NCBI GenBank assembly: GCA_026413185.1
Contig: CM048653.1
Span: 78,195,608 to 78,259,607 of the forward strand
Source of the DNA: Pueraria montana var. lobata
Taxonomy: Eukaryota; Streptophyta; Magnoliopsida; Fabales; Fabaceae
Direction of reading: 5' to 3'
DNA: 64,000 bases
The stretch's first letter is position 1. Each line of letters begins with the position of its first letter. Of this stretch, positions 1-12,450 are shown one piece after another. The position numbers and the translations under genes were made by a program. Below the pieces are notes generated by a model. That model had not been told where the DNA came from and ran no database searches. It saw only the letters and a list, made by a program, of their open reading frames with translations.

Positions 1-1274
1 AAACCCAAAAGTCTTATTTTGGCACGAACATTGTACAATGTACCGAAAATGCACCCCGGGAACCAAAACTGGACTACGGGACACCTCGGACCTCAAAATT
101 GAAAAGTGCTCCAACAATTATGGTTTTTTATGGATAAGAATGCCCCAAGGATCACGGGGCACCGAAACACAAAAGTCTTATTTTGGCATGAAAATTGCAC
201 CATGGGCCAAAAATGCACGACGAGGCACCAAAATATGACCACTGGACACCACGGACCTCAAAATAGAAAGGTACTTCGAGCATTATGTTTTTTTATGCAT
301 AAGAATGCACCAGGGATCACGGGGCACCTAACCCGCAAAGTCTTATTTTCGCACGAAAATTGCCCAAATGGCCGAAAATGCACCACCGGCACGAAAACTG
401 GACCACGGGGCAACACGAACCTCAAAATTGAAAAGTGCTCCTAGCATTATGGTTTTTTATGCATAGGAATGCTCCAAGGATCACGGGGTACCAAACCCAA
501 AAGTCTTTTTTTCGCACGAAAATTGCATAAATGGTTGAAAATACACCACCGGCACCAAAATTGGACCACGGGGCACCTCGGACCTCAAAATCGAAAAGTG
601 CTCCGAGCATTATGGATTTTCATGCATAAGAATGCACCAGGGATCACGGGGCACCAAAACCCAAAAGTCTTATTTTCGCACGAAAATTGTACCATGTGCA
701 GAAAATGCACCACGGGAAGCAAAATTTGACCACTGGACACTACGGACCTCAAAACTGAAAAGTGCTCCAAGCATTTTATTTTTTTATGTATAAGAGCATA
801 CCAAGGATCACGGGGCCCCAAATCCCAAAAGTCTTATTTTCGCACGAAAATTGCACAATGGGCCGAAAATGCACCACGAGCAGCAAAATATGACCACTGG
901 ACACCACAAACCTCAAAACCGAAAAGTGCTACGACCATTTGGTTTTTTATGCATAAGAATGAACCAAGAATCACGGGGCACCAAAACCCAAAATCTTATT
1001 TTCGCACGAAAATTGCACAAATGGCCAAAAATACACCACCAGCACGAAAATTGGACCAGCGGGCATCAAGGACCTCAAAACTGAAAAGTGCTCTGAGCAT
1101 TATGATTTTTTATGCATAAGAATGCTCCAGGGATCACTGGGTACGAAAACCCATAAGTCTTATTTTCGCACAAAAATTGCACAAATGGCCGAAAATACAC
1201 CACTAACACCAAAATTGGACCACGGGGAACCACAGACTTCAAAACTGAAAATGGCTTCGAGAATTATGGATTTT

Positions 1275-3230
1275 CATGCATAAGAATGCACCAGGGATCA
1301 CGGGGCAGCAAAACCCAAAAGTCTTATTTTCGCACGAAAATTGCACCATGTGCCGAAAAAGCACCACGGGCAGCAAAATATGACCACCGGACACCACGAA
1401 CCTCAAAACTGAAAAGTGCTTTGAGCATTATGGATTTTTATGCATAAGAATGCACCAGGGATCACGGGGCACCAAAACCCAAAAGTCTTATTTTCGCACG
1501 AAAATTACACAATGGGCCGAAAATGCACCACGGGTACCAAAATTGGACCACTAGACACGACGGACCTCAAAACTAAAAAGTTCTCTGATTATTCTGGTTT
1601 TTTATCTATAAGAATGCAGCAGGGATCACGGGGAACCAAAACCCAAAAGTCTTATTTTCGCACGAAAATTGCGCAATGGGCCGAAAATGCACCACGGGCA
1701 CCAAAATTGGTCCACGGGGCACCACAGACCTCAAAACTGAAAAGTTCTCCGATAATTATGGTATTTTACGCATAAGAATGCCCAAGGATCACGGAGCACC
1801 AAAACCCAAAAGTCTTATTTGGGCACGGAAATTACACTATGGGCCAAAAATGCACCTCGAGGCACCAAATTATGACCACTGGACACCACAGACCTCAAAA
1901 CTGAAATGTGCTCCGAGCATTAGGGTTTTTTATGCACAAGAATGCAACAGGTATAACGGGGCACCTAACCCCAATTGTATTATTTTCGCACGAAAATTGT
2001 ACAAATGGCCGAAAATGCACCAACGGCACGAAAATTGGACCACGGGGAAACACAGACCTCAAAACTGAAAAGTGCTCCGAGCATTATGGTATTTTATGCA
2101 TAAGAATGCTCCAGGGATCATGGGGCATCGAAACCCAAAACTCTTATTTTTGCACGGAAATTGCACAAATGGCCGAAAATGCACCACTGGCACTAAAATT
2201 GGACCACTGGACACGACGGACCTCAAAACTGAAAAGTGCTCTGAGCATTATGGTTTTTTATGTATAAGAATACATCGGGGATCACGGGGCACCAAAACCC
2301 AATATTCTTATTTTCGCACGAAAATTGCACAATGGGCTGGAAATGCCCTATGGGCACCAAAATTGGACCACGGGGCACCACGGACCTCAAAACTTAAAAG
2401 TGCTCCGAGAATTATGGTATTTTATGCATAAGAATGCCCAAAGGATCACGGAGCACCAAAATCCAAAAGTCTTATTTTGGCACGAAAATTGCAGCATGGG
2501 CCAAAAATGCACCACGAGGCACCAAATTATGACCACTGGTCACCACGGACCTTAAAACTGAAAAGTGCTCTGAGTATTATGGTTTTTTATTGATAAGAAT
2601 GACCAGGGATGACGGGGCCAGAAAACCCAAAAGTCTTATTTTCGCACGAAAATTGCACAATGGGCCGAAATGCACCACGGGCACCAAAATTGGACCGCGG
2701 GACACCTCGGACCTCAAAACTGAAAAGTGCTCCTAGCATTATGGTTTTTTATGCATAAGAATGCACCAGGGATCACGGGGCAGCCAAACCCAAAAGTCTT
2801 ATTTTCGCACGAAAATTGCACCATGTGCCGAAAAAGTACCACGGGCAGCAAAATATGACCACCGGACACCACGTACCTCAAAACTGAAAAGTGCTCCAAG
2901 CATTATGGATTTTTATGCATAAGAATGCACCAGGAATTACGGGGCACCAAAACCCAAAAGTCTTATTTTCGCACGAAAATTACACGATGGGCCGAAAATG
3001 CACCACGGGCACCAAAATTGGACCACTGGACATGACGGACCTCAAAACTATAAGTTCTATGATTATTACGGTTTTTTATGTATAAGAATGCAGCAGGGAT
3101 CACGGGGAACCAAAACCCAAAAGTCTTATTTTCGCACGAAAATTGCGCAGTGGGCCGAAAATGCACCACGGGCACCAAAATTGGACCACGGGGCACCACA
3201 GACCTCAAAACTGAAAAGTTCTCTGAGCAT
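1275..3230 (+). repeat. Three-monomer segment repeated at 1,475-bp spacing
   Basis: About 480 bp from 1275 to 1755 reappears at 2750-3230 with an offset of 1,475 bp, one base short of nine monomers. Shared private marks include CAGCAAAATATGACCACCGG at 1371 and 2846, the CCATGTGCCGAAAAAG variant just before it, and GAATGCAGCAGGGATCACGG with GGGGAACC in the third monomer. The similarity fades on both sides, so this is a relic of an old 9-mer HOR or a segmental duplication rather than an active one. Confidence 0.65.
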
Positions 3231-3568
3231 TATGGTTTTTTAATGCACCAAGGACAACGGGGCACCCAAACCCAAAAGTCTTATTTTCGCACGAAAATTT
3301 CACAATGGGGCGAAAAAGCACCACGGGCACAGAAATTGGACCACGGGGCACCACGGCCCTCAAAACTAAAAAGTGCTCCGAGCATTATGGCTTTTTATGC
3401 ATAAGAATCCACCAGGGATCACGAGGCACCAAAACCCGAAATTCTTATTTTCGCACGAAAATTGCACAATGGGGCAAAAATTTACCACTGCCACAAAAAT
3501 TGGACCACGAGGCACCACAGACCTCAAAACAGAAAAGTGCTCCGAGCATTATGGATTGTTATGCATAA

Positions 3569-3830
3569 GGATGCACCAGGGATCATGGGGCACCAAATCC
3601 TAAAAGTCTTATTTTGGCACAAAATTTGCACCATGCGCCGAAAATTCACCACGGGCACCTAAATTGGACCAAGGGGCTCCATGGACCTCCAAAAGTCATA
3701 TTTAGCACGAAAATTCTATCATGTGCCGAAATTGCACCACGGGCACAAAAATTTTAGCACTAGACACCACGGACCTCAAAACTGAAAAGTGCTCGAAGAA
3801 TTATGGTTTTTTATGTATAAGAATGCATTA
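3569..3830 (+). repeat. Half-monomer deletion at AAAAGT repeat
   Basis: Two monomers span only 262 bp here, about 66 bp short. The joint reads GGACCTCCAAAAGTCATATT. It joins monomer position about 3 (GGACCTC) directly to position about 78 (CCAAAAGTC). The monomer carries AAAAGT at both positions 11-16 and 80-85, 69 bp apart, so the loss is about what recombination between those two short repeats would give. Confidence 0.7.
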
Positions 3831-4620
3831 GGGATCACGGGGCCCCAAAACCCAAAAGTCTTTTTGTCGCACGAAAATTGCACAATGGGCCAAAGATGCA
3901 CGACGGGCACCAAAATTGAACCACGGGGCACCACTGATCTTAAAACTGAAAATTGCTCCGAGCATTATGGATTTTTATGTTTAAGAATTCACCAGGGATC
4001 ATGGGGCACCAAAACCCAAAAGTCTTTTTCTGCACAAAAATGCACCACTGGCACCAAAATTGGACCATAGGGGACCACGGACCTCAAAACATAAAAGTGC
4101 TACTAGTATTACGGTCTTCTATGCATAAGAATGCACCAGGGATCATGGGGCACAAAAACCCAAAAGTCTTTTTTTCGTACGAAAATTGCATAAATAGCTG
4201 AAAATGCACCATCGGCACCAAAATTGGACCACGAGATGCACGGACCTCAAAACTGTAAAGTGCTCCAAGCATTATCGTTTTTTATGCATAAGAATGCACC
4301 AGGGATCACGGGGCACCAAAACCCAAAAGTCTTATTTTCGCACGAAAATTGCACAATGGGCCGAAAATGAACCACGGGCACCAAAATTGGACCACGGGGC
4401 ACCACGGACCTCAAAACTGAAAAGTGCTCCGAGCATTATGGATTTTTATGCATATGGATGCCCCAGGGATCATGGGGCACCAAAACCCAAAAGTCTTATT
4501 TTGGCACGAAAATTGCACCATAGGCCAAAAATGCACCACGGGGCACAAAAATTGGACCACTGGACACCACGGACCTAAAAATTGAAAAGTGCTTCGAGCA
4601 TTATGGTTTTTTATGCATAC

Positions 4621-4700
4621 GAATGCACTAGGGATCACGGGGGCAACACGGACCTCATACCTAAAAAGTGCTTCGAGCATTATGGTTTCTTTATGCATAA
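4621..4700 (+). repeat. Half-length monomer of 80 bp
   Basis: The anchor-to-anchor distance is only 80 bp. The joint GATCACGGGGGCAACACGG links the first CACGGGG block (monomer 62-72) to the second one (148-158), which lie 86 bp apart in a full monomer. This is the deletion expected from exchange between the two internal CACGGGGCACC copies. Confidence 0.72.
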
Positions 4701-7530
4701 GGATGCCCCAAGGATCATGGGGTACCAAAACCCAAAAGTTTTATTTTGGCACAAAAATTGCATGATGGGCCAAAAATGCACCACGGGCACCAAAATTGGA
4801 CCACGAGGCACCACGGACCTCAAAACTAAAAGGTGCTCCGAGCATTATGGTTTTTTATGCATAAGGATGCACCAAGGATCACGGGGCACCAAAATCTAGA
4901 AGTCTTATTTTGGCACGAAAAATGCACAATGGGCAGAAAATGCACCACGGGCACCAAAATTGGACCACGGGGCACCACAGACCTCAAAACTGAAAAGTGC
5001 TCCGAGCACTATGGTGTTTTATGTATAAGAATGCACCAAGGATCACGGGGTACCAAAACCTAAAAGTCTTATTTTGGCACGAAAATTGGACCACAGGCCG
5101 AAAATCCACCACGGGCACAAAAGTTGGACCACGGACCTCAAACCTGAAAAGTGCTCCGAGCATTACGGTTTTTTTATGCATAAGAAAGCACTAGGGATCA
5201 CGGGGCACCAAAACCCAAAAGTCTTATTTTGCGCACGAAAATTGCGCAAATGGCCGAAAATGCACCACTGGCACCAAAATTGAACCACGTGGCACCACAG
5301 ACCTCAAAACTGAAAGTGCTCCGAGCATTATGGTTTTTTATGCATAAGAATGCACCAAGGATCACGGGGCACCAAAACCCAAAAGTCTTATTTTCGCAAG
5401 GAAAATGTACAACGGGCACCAAAATTGGACCATGGGGCACCTCGGACCTCAAACCTGAAAAGTTCTCCGAGCATTATGGTTTTTTATTGATTAGAATGCA
5501 CCAGGACTCACGGGGTACCAAAACCAAAAAGTCTTATTTTCATACGGAAGTTGCACAAATAGCCGAAATTGCACCACCGGCACCAAAATTGGACCACGGG
5601 ACACCACAGATCTCAAAACTGAAAAGTTCTCCAAGTATTTTGGTTTTTAATGCATAAGAATGCCCCAAGGATGCCAGGGCACTAAAGCCCAAAAGTCTTA
5701 TTTTGGGACGAATTGCACCATGGGCAAAATATGCACCACAGGGCACCAAAATGGACCACTGGATACCACGGACCCCAAAACTGAAAACTACTCCAAGCAT
5801 TACGGTTTTTTATGTATAAGAATGCACCAGGGATCATGGGGCACCAAAACCCAAAAGTCTTATTTTCGCACAAAAATTGCACAATGGGCCGAAAATGCAC
5901 CACGGGCACCAAAATTGGACCACGGGGCACCATGGACCTCAAAACACAAATGTGCTCCCAGTATTATGGTTTTTTATGCATAAGAATGCACCAGGGATCA
6001 CGGGGCACCAAAACCCAAAAGTCTTGTTTTCTTACGAAAATTTCACAAATGGCCGAAAATGCACGACTGGCACCAAAATTGGACCATGGGCACCACGGAC
6101 CTCAAAACTAAAAAGTGCTCCAAGCATTATGGTTTTTTATGCATAAGAATGCCCTAGGGATCATGGGGGCACCAAAACCCAAAAGTCTTATTTTCGCACG
6201 AAAATTGCACAATGGGTCGAAAATGCACCACGGGGCACCACGGACCTCAAAACTGAAAAGTGCTCCGACGATTATGGATTTTTATTCATAAGGATTCCCC
6301 AGGGATCATGGGGCACCAAAACCCAAAAGTCTTATTTTGGCACGAAAATTGCACAAATGGCTGAAAATGCAACCCAAGCACCAAAATTGGACCACGGGGC
6401 ACCACGAACCTCAAAACTAAAAAGTGTTCCGAGCATTATGGTTTTTTATGCATAAGAATGCACCAAGGATCATGGGGCACCAAAACCCAAAAGTCTAATT
6501 TTCGAACGAAAATTTCACAAATGGCCGAAAATGCACGACCGGCACCAAATTTGGACCACGGGGCACCACGGATCTCAAAACTAAAAAGTGCTCCTAGCAT
6601 TATGTTTTTTATGCATCAGAATGCACCAGGGATCACGAACACTAGAACCCAAAAGTCTTATTTTCGCACGAAAACTGCACAAATGGCCGAAAATGCACCA
6701 CAAACACCAAAATTGGACCACAGGACACCACGAACCTTAAAATTGAAAAGTATTCAGAGCATTATGGGTTTTTATGCATAACAATGCACCAGGGATCACG
6801 GGGCACCAAAACCGTAAAGTCTTATTTTCGCACAAAAATTGCACAATGGGCCGAAAATGCACCACGGGCACAAAACTTGGACCACGGGGCACCTCGGACC
6901 TCAATACTTAAAAGTGCTCCGAGCATTTTGGTTTTTTACGCATAAGAATGCACCAGGGATCACGGAGCACCAAAAGTCTTATTTTCGACCGAAAACTACA
7001 CAAATGGCCGGCAATGCACCAAAGGCACCAAAATTGTACCATGGGGCACCACGAGCCTCAAAACTGAAAAGTGTTCCGAGCATTATGGGTTTTTATGCAT
7101 AAGAATGCACCAGGGATCACGGGGCACCAAAATCGAAAAGTCTTTTATTTCGCATGAAAATTGCACAATGTGCCGAAAATGCACCACGGGCACAAAAATT
7201 GGACCACGGGGCACCACGAACCTCGATACTGAAAAGTGTTCCGAGCATTATGGTTTTTTATGCATAAGAATGCCCCAAGGATCAAGGGGCAAAAAAACCC
7301 AAAAGTCTTATTTTCGTACGAAAATTGAACAAATGGCCGAAAATGCACCACCGTCACCAAAATTAGACCACGAGGCACTATGGACTTCAAGACTGAAAAG
7401 TGTTCCGAGCATTATGGTTTTTTATGCATAAGAATGCACCAAGGATCACGGGGCACCAAAACCCAAAAGTCTTACTTTCGCACGAAAATTGGACAATGGG
7501 CCGAAAATGCACAACGGGCACAAAAATTAG

Positions 7531-9640
7531 ACCACGGAGCACCTCGGACCTGAAAACCGAAAAGTGCTCCGAGCATTAAGGTTATTTATGCATAAGAATG
7601 CATCACGGATCACAGGACACCAAAACCCAAAAGTCTTATTTTCGCACAAAAAATGCACAAATGTCCGGAAATGTACCCCCGGCATCAAAATTGGACCACA
7701 GGGCACCACGAACCTCAAGATTGAAAAGTGTTCCGAGCATTATGATTTTTTTTATGCATAAGAATGCAGCAAGGATCAAGGGGCAAAAAAATGCAAAAGT
7801 CTTATTTTCGCACGAAAATTGAACAATGGACCGAAAATGCACCACAGGCACCAATATTGCATCACGGGGCACCTCGGACCTCAAAACAGAAAAGTGCTAT
7901 GAGCATTATGGTTTTTTATGCATAAGAATGCACTAGGGTTCACAGGACACCAAAACCCAAAAGTCTTATTTTCGGGCGAAGATTGAACAATGGGCCGAAA
8001 ATGCACCACGGGCCCAAAATTGGATGACGGGGCACCTGGGAGCTCAAAACTTAAAAGTGCTCCAAGCATTATGTTTTTTTATGCATAAGAATGCACCAGG
8101 GATCACGGGGCACCAAAACACAAAAGTCTTATTTTCGCACGAAAATTTCACAAATGGCCGAAAATGCCCCACAGGCACCAAAATTGGACCACGGGGCACT
8201 ACGGACCTCAAAACTGAAAAGTGCTCCAAGCATTATGGTTTTTTCTGCATAAGAACGCACCAGGGATCACGGGGCACCAAAACCCAAATGTCTTATTTTC
8301 ACACGAAAATTGCACAAATGGCCGAAAATGCACCCCCGACACCAAAATTGGACAACGGGGCACAACGAACCTCAAGACTGGAAAGTGTTTCGAGCATTAC
8401 GGTTTTTTATGCATAACAATCCACCAAGGATCATGGGGCACCAAAACCTAAAAGTCTTATTTTGCACAAAAATTACACAAAGCCGAAAATGCACCACCGG
8501 CACCAAAATTGGACCACGGGGTAACACGGACCTCAAAACTAAAAAGTGCTCAAAGTATTATGCTTTTTCATGCATAAGAATGCACCAGGGATCACGAAGC
8601 ACCAAAACGCAAAACTCTTATTCTCAAACGAAGACTGCATAATGGGCCCAAAATGCACCACGGGCACCAAAATTGCCCCACGGGGCACCTGGGAGTTCAA
8701 AACTTAATAGTGCTCCAAGCATTATGGTTTTTTACGCAAAAGAATGCACTAGGGATAACGGGGCACGAAAACCCAAAAGTCTTATTTTCGCAACGAAAAT
8801 TTCACAAATGGCCGAAAATGCACCACCGGCACCAAAATTGTACCACGGGGCAACACAGACCTCAAACCTGAAAAGTGCTCAGAGCATTATGGTTTTTTAT
8901 CATAAGAATGCACCAGGGATCACGGGGCAATAAAATCCAAAAGTCTTATTTTGGTGCGAAAATTGCACAATGGGCCGAAAATGCACCACGGGCACAAAAG
9001 TTAGACCACGGAGCACCTCGGACCTGAAAACTGAAAAGTGCTTTGAGTATTAAGATTTTTTATGCATAAGAATGCACCAGGGATCACGGGGCACCAAAAC
9101 CCAAAAGTCTTATTTTCGCCCGAAAAATGCACAAATGGCCGAAAATGCACCCCTGGCTCCAAAATTGGACCACGAGGCACCACGAACCTCAAGACTGAAA
9201 AGTGTTCCGAGCAATATGGTTTTTTATGCATAAGAATGCACCAAGGATCACGGGGCACCAAAACCCGAAAGTCTTATCTTCGCACGAAAATTGAACAAAT
9301 GGCCGAAAATGCACCACCGGCACCAAAATTAGACCACAGGGCACCACAAACTTCAAGACTGAACAGTGTTCTGTGCATTCTGGGTTTTTATGCATAAGAA
9401 TGCACCAAGGATCATGGGGCACCAAAACCCATAAGTCTTATTTTCGCACGAAAATTGCACAAATGGCCGAAAATGCACCACGGGCACCACAGTCCTCAAA
9501 ATTGAAAAGTGTTTCGAGCATTATGGTTTTTTATGCATAAGAATGCACCAGGGATCACGAGGCACTAAAACCCAAAAGTCTTATTTTTGCACGAAAATTG
9601 CACAATGGGCCGAAAATGCATCACGGGGCACAAAAATTAG
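7531..9640 (+). repeat. HOR copy B1 (about 2,110 bp)
   Basis: This is the first recognisable full copy of the 2.1-kb unit, defined from the GGACCTGAAAAC joint to the same joint in the next copy. It contains the GGCACCTGGGAG monomers near 8.03 and 8.69 kb and a short monomer near 9.48 kb that lacks one 19-bp sub-repeat. Confidence 0.6.
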
Positions 9641-11790
9641 ACCACGGGGCACCTCGGACCTGAACACTGAAAAGTGCTCCGAGCATTTAGGTTTTTTATG
9701 CAAAAGAATGCATCAGGGAGTACGGGACACCAAAACCCATAAGTCTTATTTTCGCATGAAAAATGCACAAATGTCCGAAAATGTACCCCCGGCACCAAAA
9801 TTGGACCACGGGGCACCACGAACCTCAAGACTAAAAAGTGTTTCTAGCAGTATGGTTTTTTTATGCATAAGAGTACACCAAGGATCAAGGGGCAAAAAAA
9901 CCCAAAAGTCTTATTTTCGCACGAATATTGAAGAATGGACCGAAAATGCACCACGGGCAGCAAAATTGGATCACGGGGCACTTCGAACCTCAAAACAGAA
10001 AAGTGCTACGAGCGTTATGGTTTTTTATGCATAAGAATGCACTAGGGTTCACAGGGCACCAAAACCCAAAAGTCTTATTTTCAGGCGAAGATTGCACAAT
10101 GGGCCGAAAATGCACCATGGGCACCAAAATTGGATCATGGGACACCTGGGAGCTCAAAACTTAAAAGTGCTCCAAACATTATGGTTTTTTATGCATAAGA
10201 ATGCACCAGGGACCACAGGGCACCAAAACACAAAAGTCTTATTTTCGCACGAAAATTTCACAAATGGCCGAAAATGCCCCACAGGCACCAAAATTGGACC
10301 ACGGGGCACTACGGACCTCAAAACTGAAAAGTGCTCCAAGCATTATGGTTTTTTCTGCATAAGAATGCACCAGGGATCACGGGGCACCAAAACCCAAATG
10401 TCTTTTTTTTTGCACGAAAATTGGACAAATGGCCGAAAATGACCCCCGACACCAAAATTGGACAACGGGGCATGACGAACCTCAAGACTGGAAAGTGTTC
10501 CGAGCATTATGGTTTTTTATGCATAAGAATCCACCAATGATCATAGGGCACCAAAACCCAAAAGTCTTTTTTTCGCATGAAAATTACACACATAGACTTA
10601 TGCACCACCGGCACCAAAATTGGACCACGGGGCAACACGCACCTCAAAACTGAAAAGTGCTCTGACCATTATGCTTTTTTATGCATAAGAATGCACCAGG
10701 GATCATGGGGCACAAAAACGCAAAAGTCTTATTCTCACACGAAGATTGCACAATGGTCCCAAAATGCACCACGGGCACCAAAATGCACCACGGGCACCAA
10801 AATTGGACCACGGGGCACCTGGGAGCTCAAAACTTAAAAGTTCTCCAAGCATTATGGTTTTTTATGCATAAGAATGCACCAGGGATCACAGGGCACCAAA
10901 ACCCAAAAGTCTTATTTTTGCAACAAAAATTTCACAATTGGCCGAAAATGCACCACCGGCACCAATATTGTACAACGGGGCAACACGGACCTCAAAACTG
11001 AAAAGTGCTTCGAGAATTATGGTTTTTTATCATAAGAATGCACCAGGGATCATAGGGCAATAAAATCCAAAAGTCTTATTTTCGCACGAAAATTGCACAA
11101 TGGGACGAAAATGCACCACGGGCACCAAAATTAGACCACGGAGCACCTCGGACCTGAAAACTTAAAAGTGCTCTAAGCATTAAGATTTTTTACGCATCAG
11201 AATGCATCAGGGATCACGGGGCACCAAAATCCAAAAGTCTTATTTTCGCCCAAAAAATGCACAAATGGCCGAAAATGCACCCCTGACACCAAAATTGGAC
11301 CACGAGGCCCCACGAACCTCAAGACTGAAAAGTCTTCCAAGCATTATGGTTTTTAATGCATAAGAATGCACCAAGGATCACGGGGCACCAAAACCCAAAA
11401 TTCTTATTTTCGCACGAAAATTGCACAAATGGCCAAAAATGCACCACCGACACCAAAATTAGACCACGGTGCACCACAAACTTCAAGACTGAAAAGTGTT
11501 CCGTGCATTCTGGTTTTTTATGCATAAGAATGCACCAAGGTTCATGGGGCACCAAAACCCAAAAGTTTTATTTTCGCATGAAAATTGAACAAATGGCCGA
11601 AAATGCACCACCGGCACCAAAAATGGACCACGGGGCACCACATTCGTCAAAACTGAAAAGTGTTTCGAGCATTATTGTTTTTTATGCATAAGAATGCACC
11701 AGGGATCACGGGGCACTAAAACCCAAAAGTCTTATTTTTGCACGAAAATTGCACAATGGGCCGAAAATGCACCACGGGCACAAAAATTAG
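9641..11790 (+). repeat. HOR copy B2 (about 2,150 bp)
   Basis: This second copy follows the order of B1. It is about 40 bp longer. One cause is the 19-bp tandem duplication at 10761-10798; another is that its last monomers keep bases deleted in B1 near 9.48 kb. Confidence 0.6.
10761..10798 (+). repeat. 19-bp tandem duplication inside a monomer
   Basis: AAAATGCACCACGGGCACC occurs twice in direct tandem, at 10761-10779 and 10780-10798. The unit is one 19-bp internal sub-repeat of the monomer, so this monomer carries four sub-repeats instead of three. It is absent from the equivalent monomer of the neighbouring HOR copy, so the gain is local. Confidence 0.9.
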
Positions 11791-12450
11791 ACCACGGGGC
11801 ACCTCGGACCTGAAAACTGAAAAGTGCTCCAAGCATTAAGGTTTTTTATGCATAAGAATGCATCAAGAATCACGGGACACCAAAATCCAAAAGTCTTATT
11901 TTCGCACGAAAAATGCTCTAATGTCCGAAAATGTACCCCCGACACCAAAATTGGACCATGGGGCACCACAAACCTCATGACTGAAAAGCGTTCCGAGCAT
12001 TATGGTTTTTTAATGCATAAGAATGCACCAAGGATCAAGGGGTTAAAAAACTAAAACTCTTATTTTCGCACGAAAATTTAACAATGGACCGAAAATGCAC
12101 CACAGGCACCAAAATTGGATCACGGGCACCTCAGACCTCAAAACAGAAAAGTGCTATGAGCATTATGGTTTTTTATTCATAAGAATGCCCCAGGGTTCAC
12201 AGGGCACCAAAACCGAAAAGTCTTATTTTCGGGCGAAGATTAAATAATGGGCTGAAAATGCACCACGGGCACCAAAATTGGATCACGGGGCACCTGGGAC
12301 ATCAAAACATAAAAGTGCTCCAAGCATTATGGTTTCTTATGCATAAGAATGCGCCAGGGATTACGGGGCACCAACACCCAAAAGTCTTATTTTCACACGA
12401 AAATTGCACAAATGGTTGAAAATGCATTACCGGCACCAAAATTGTACCAC
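11791..12450 (+). repeat. HOR copy B3, partial
   Basis: The first four or so monomers match the start of B1 and B2, including CATTAAGG, GGCAAAAAAA-like runs and the GGGACATCAAAAC monomer. Similarity to those copies is lost after about 12.4 kb. Confidence 0.5.

Larger units (their letters stand above)
1..7200 (+). repeat. Left block of old, diverged monomers, partly G-type
   Basis: Monomers here differ from one another more than in the right of the window. TTTTGGCACG-type monomers occur near 0.02, 0.18, 1.83, 2.48, 3.62, 4.50, 4.75, 4.91, 5.07, 5.70 and 6.34 kb, mixed with TTTTCGCACG types. A recurring sub-variant carries GACCACTGGACACCACGGAC after the third sub-repeat (near 0.24, 0.73, 1.87 and 2.53 kb). 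Several monomers are shortened: near 3.68, 4.03, 4.64 and 6.22 kb. No long-range HOR is evident except the 1,475-bp spaced duplication listed separately. Confidence 0.8.
7200..12450 (+). repeat. 13-mer-like HOR block (about 2.11-2.15 kb period)
   Basis: Distinctive monomers recur in the same order at about 2.1-kb spacing. GGACCTGAAAACTGAAAAGT-type joints with CATTAAGG occur near 7.53, 9.64 and 11.79 kb (spacings 2,110 and 2,150). A monomer with GGGCACCTGGGAGCTCAAAA recurs near 8.03, 10.14 and (as GGGACATC) 12.29 kb. The pair near 9.00 and 11.13 kb is spaced 2,130 bp. Thirteen monomers would be 2,132 bp; the differences come from small indels, including a 19-bp duplication at 10761. Copies are diverged at many sites, so this HOR is old. 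A one-monomer length difference is visible left of 7.53 kb. Confidence 0.72.
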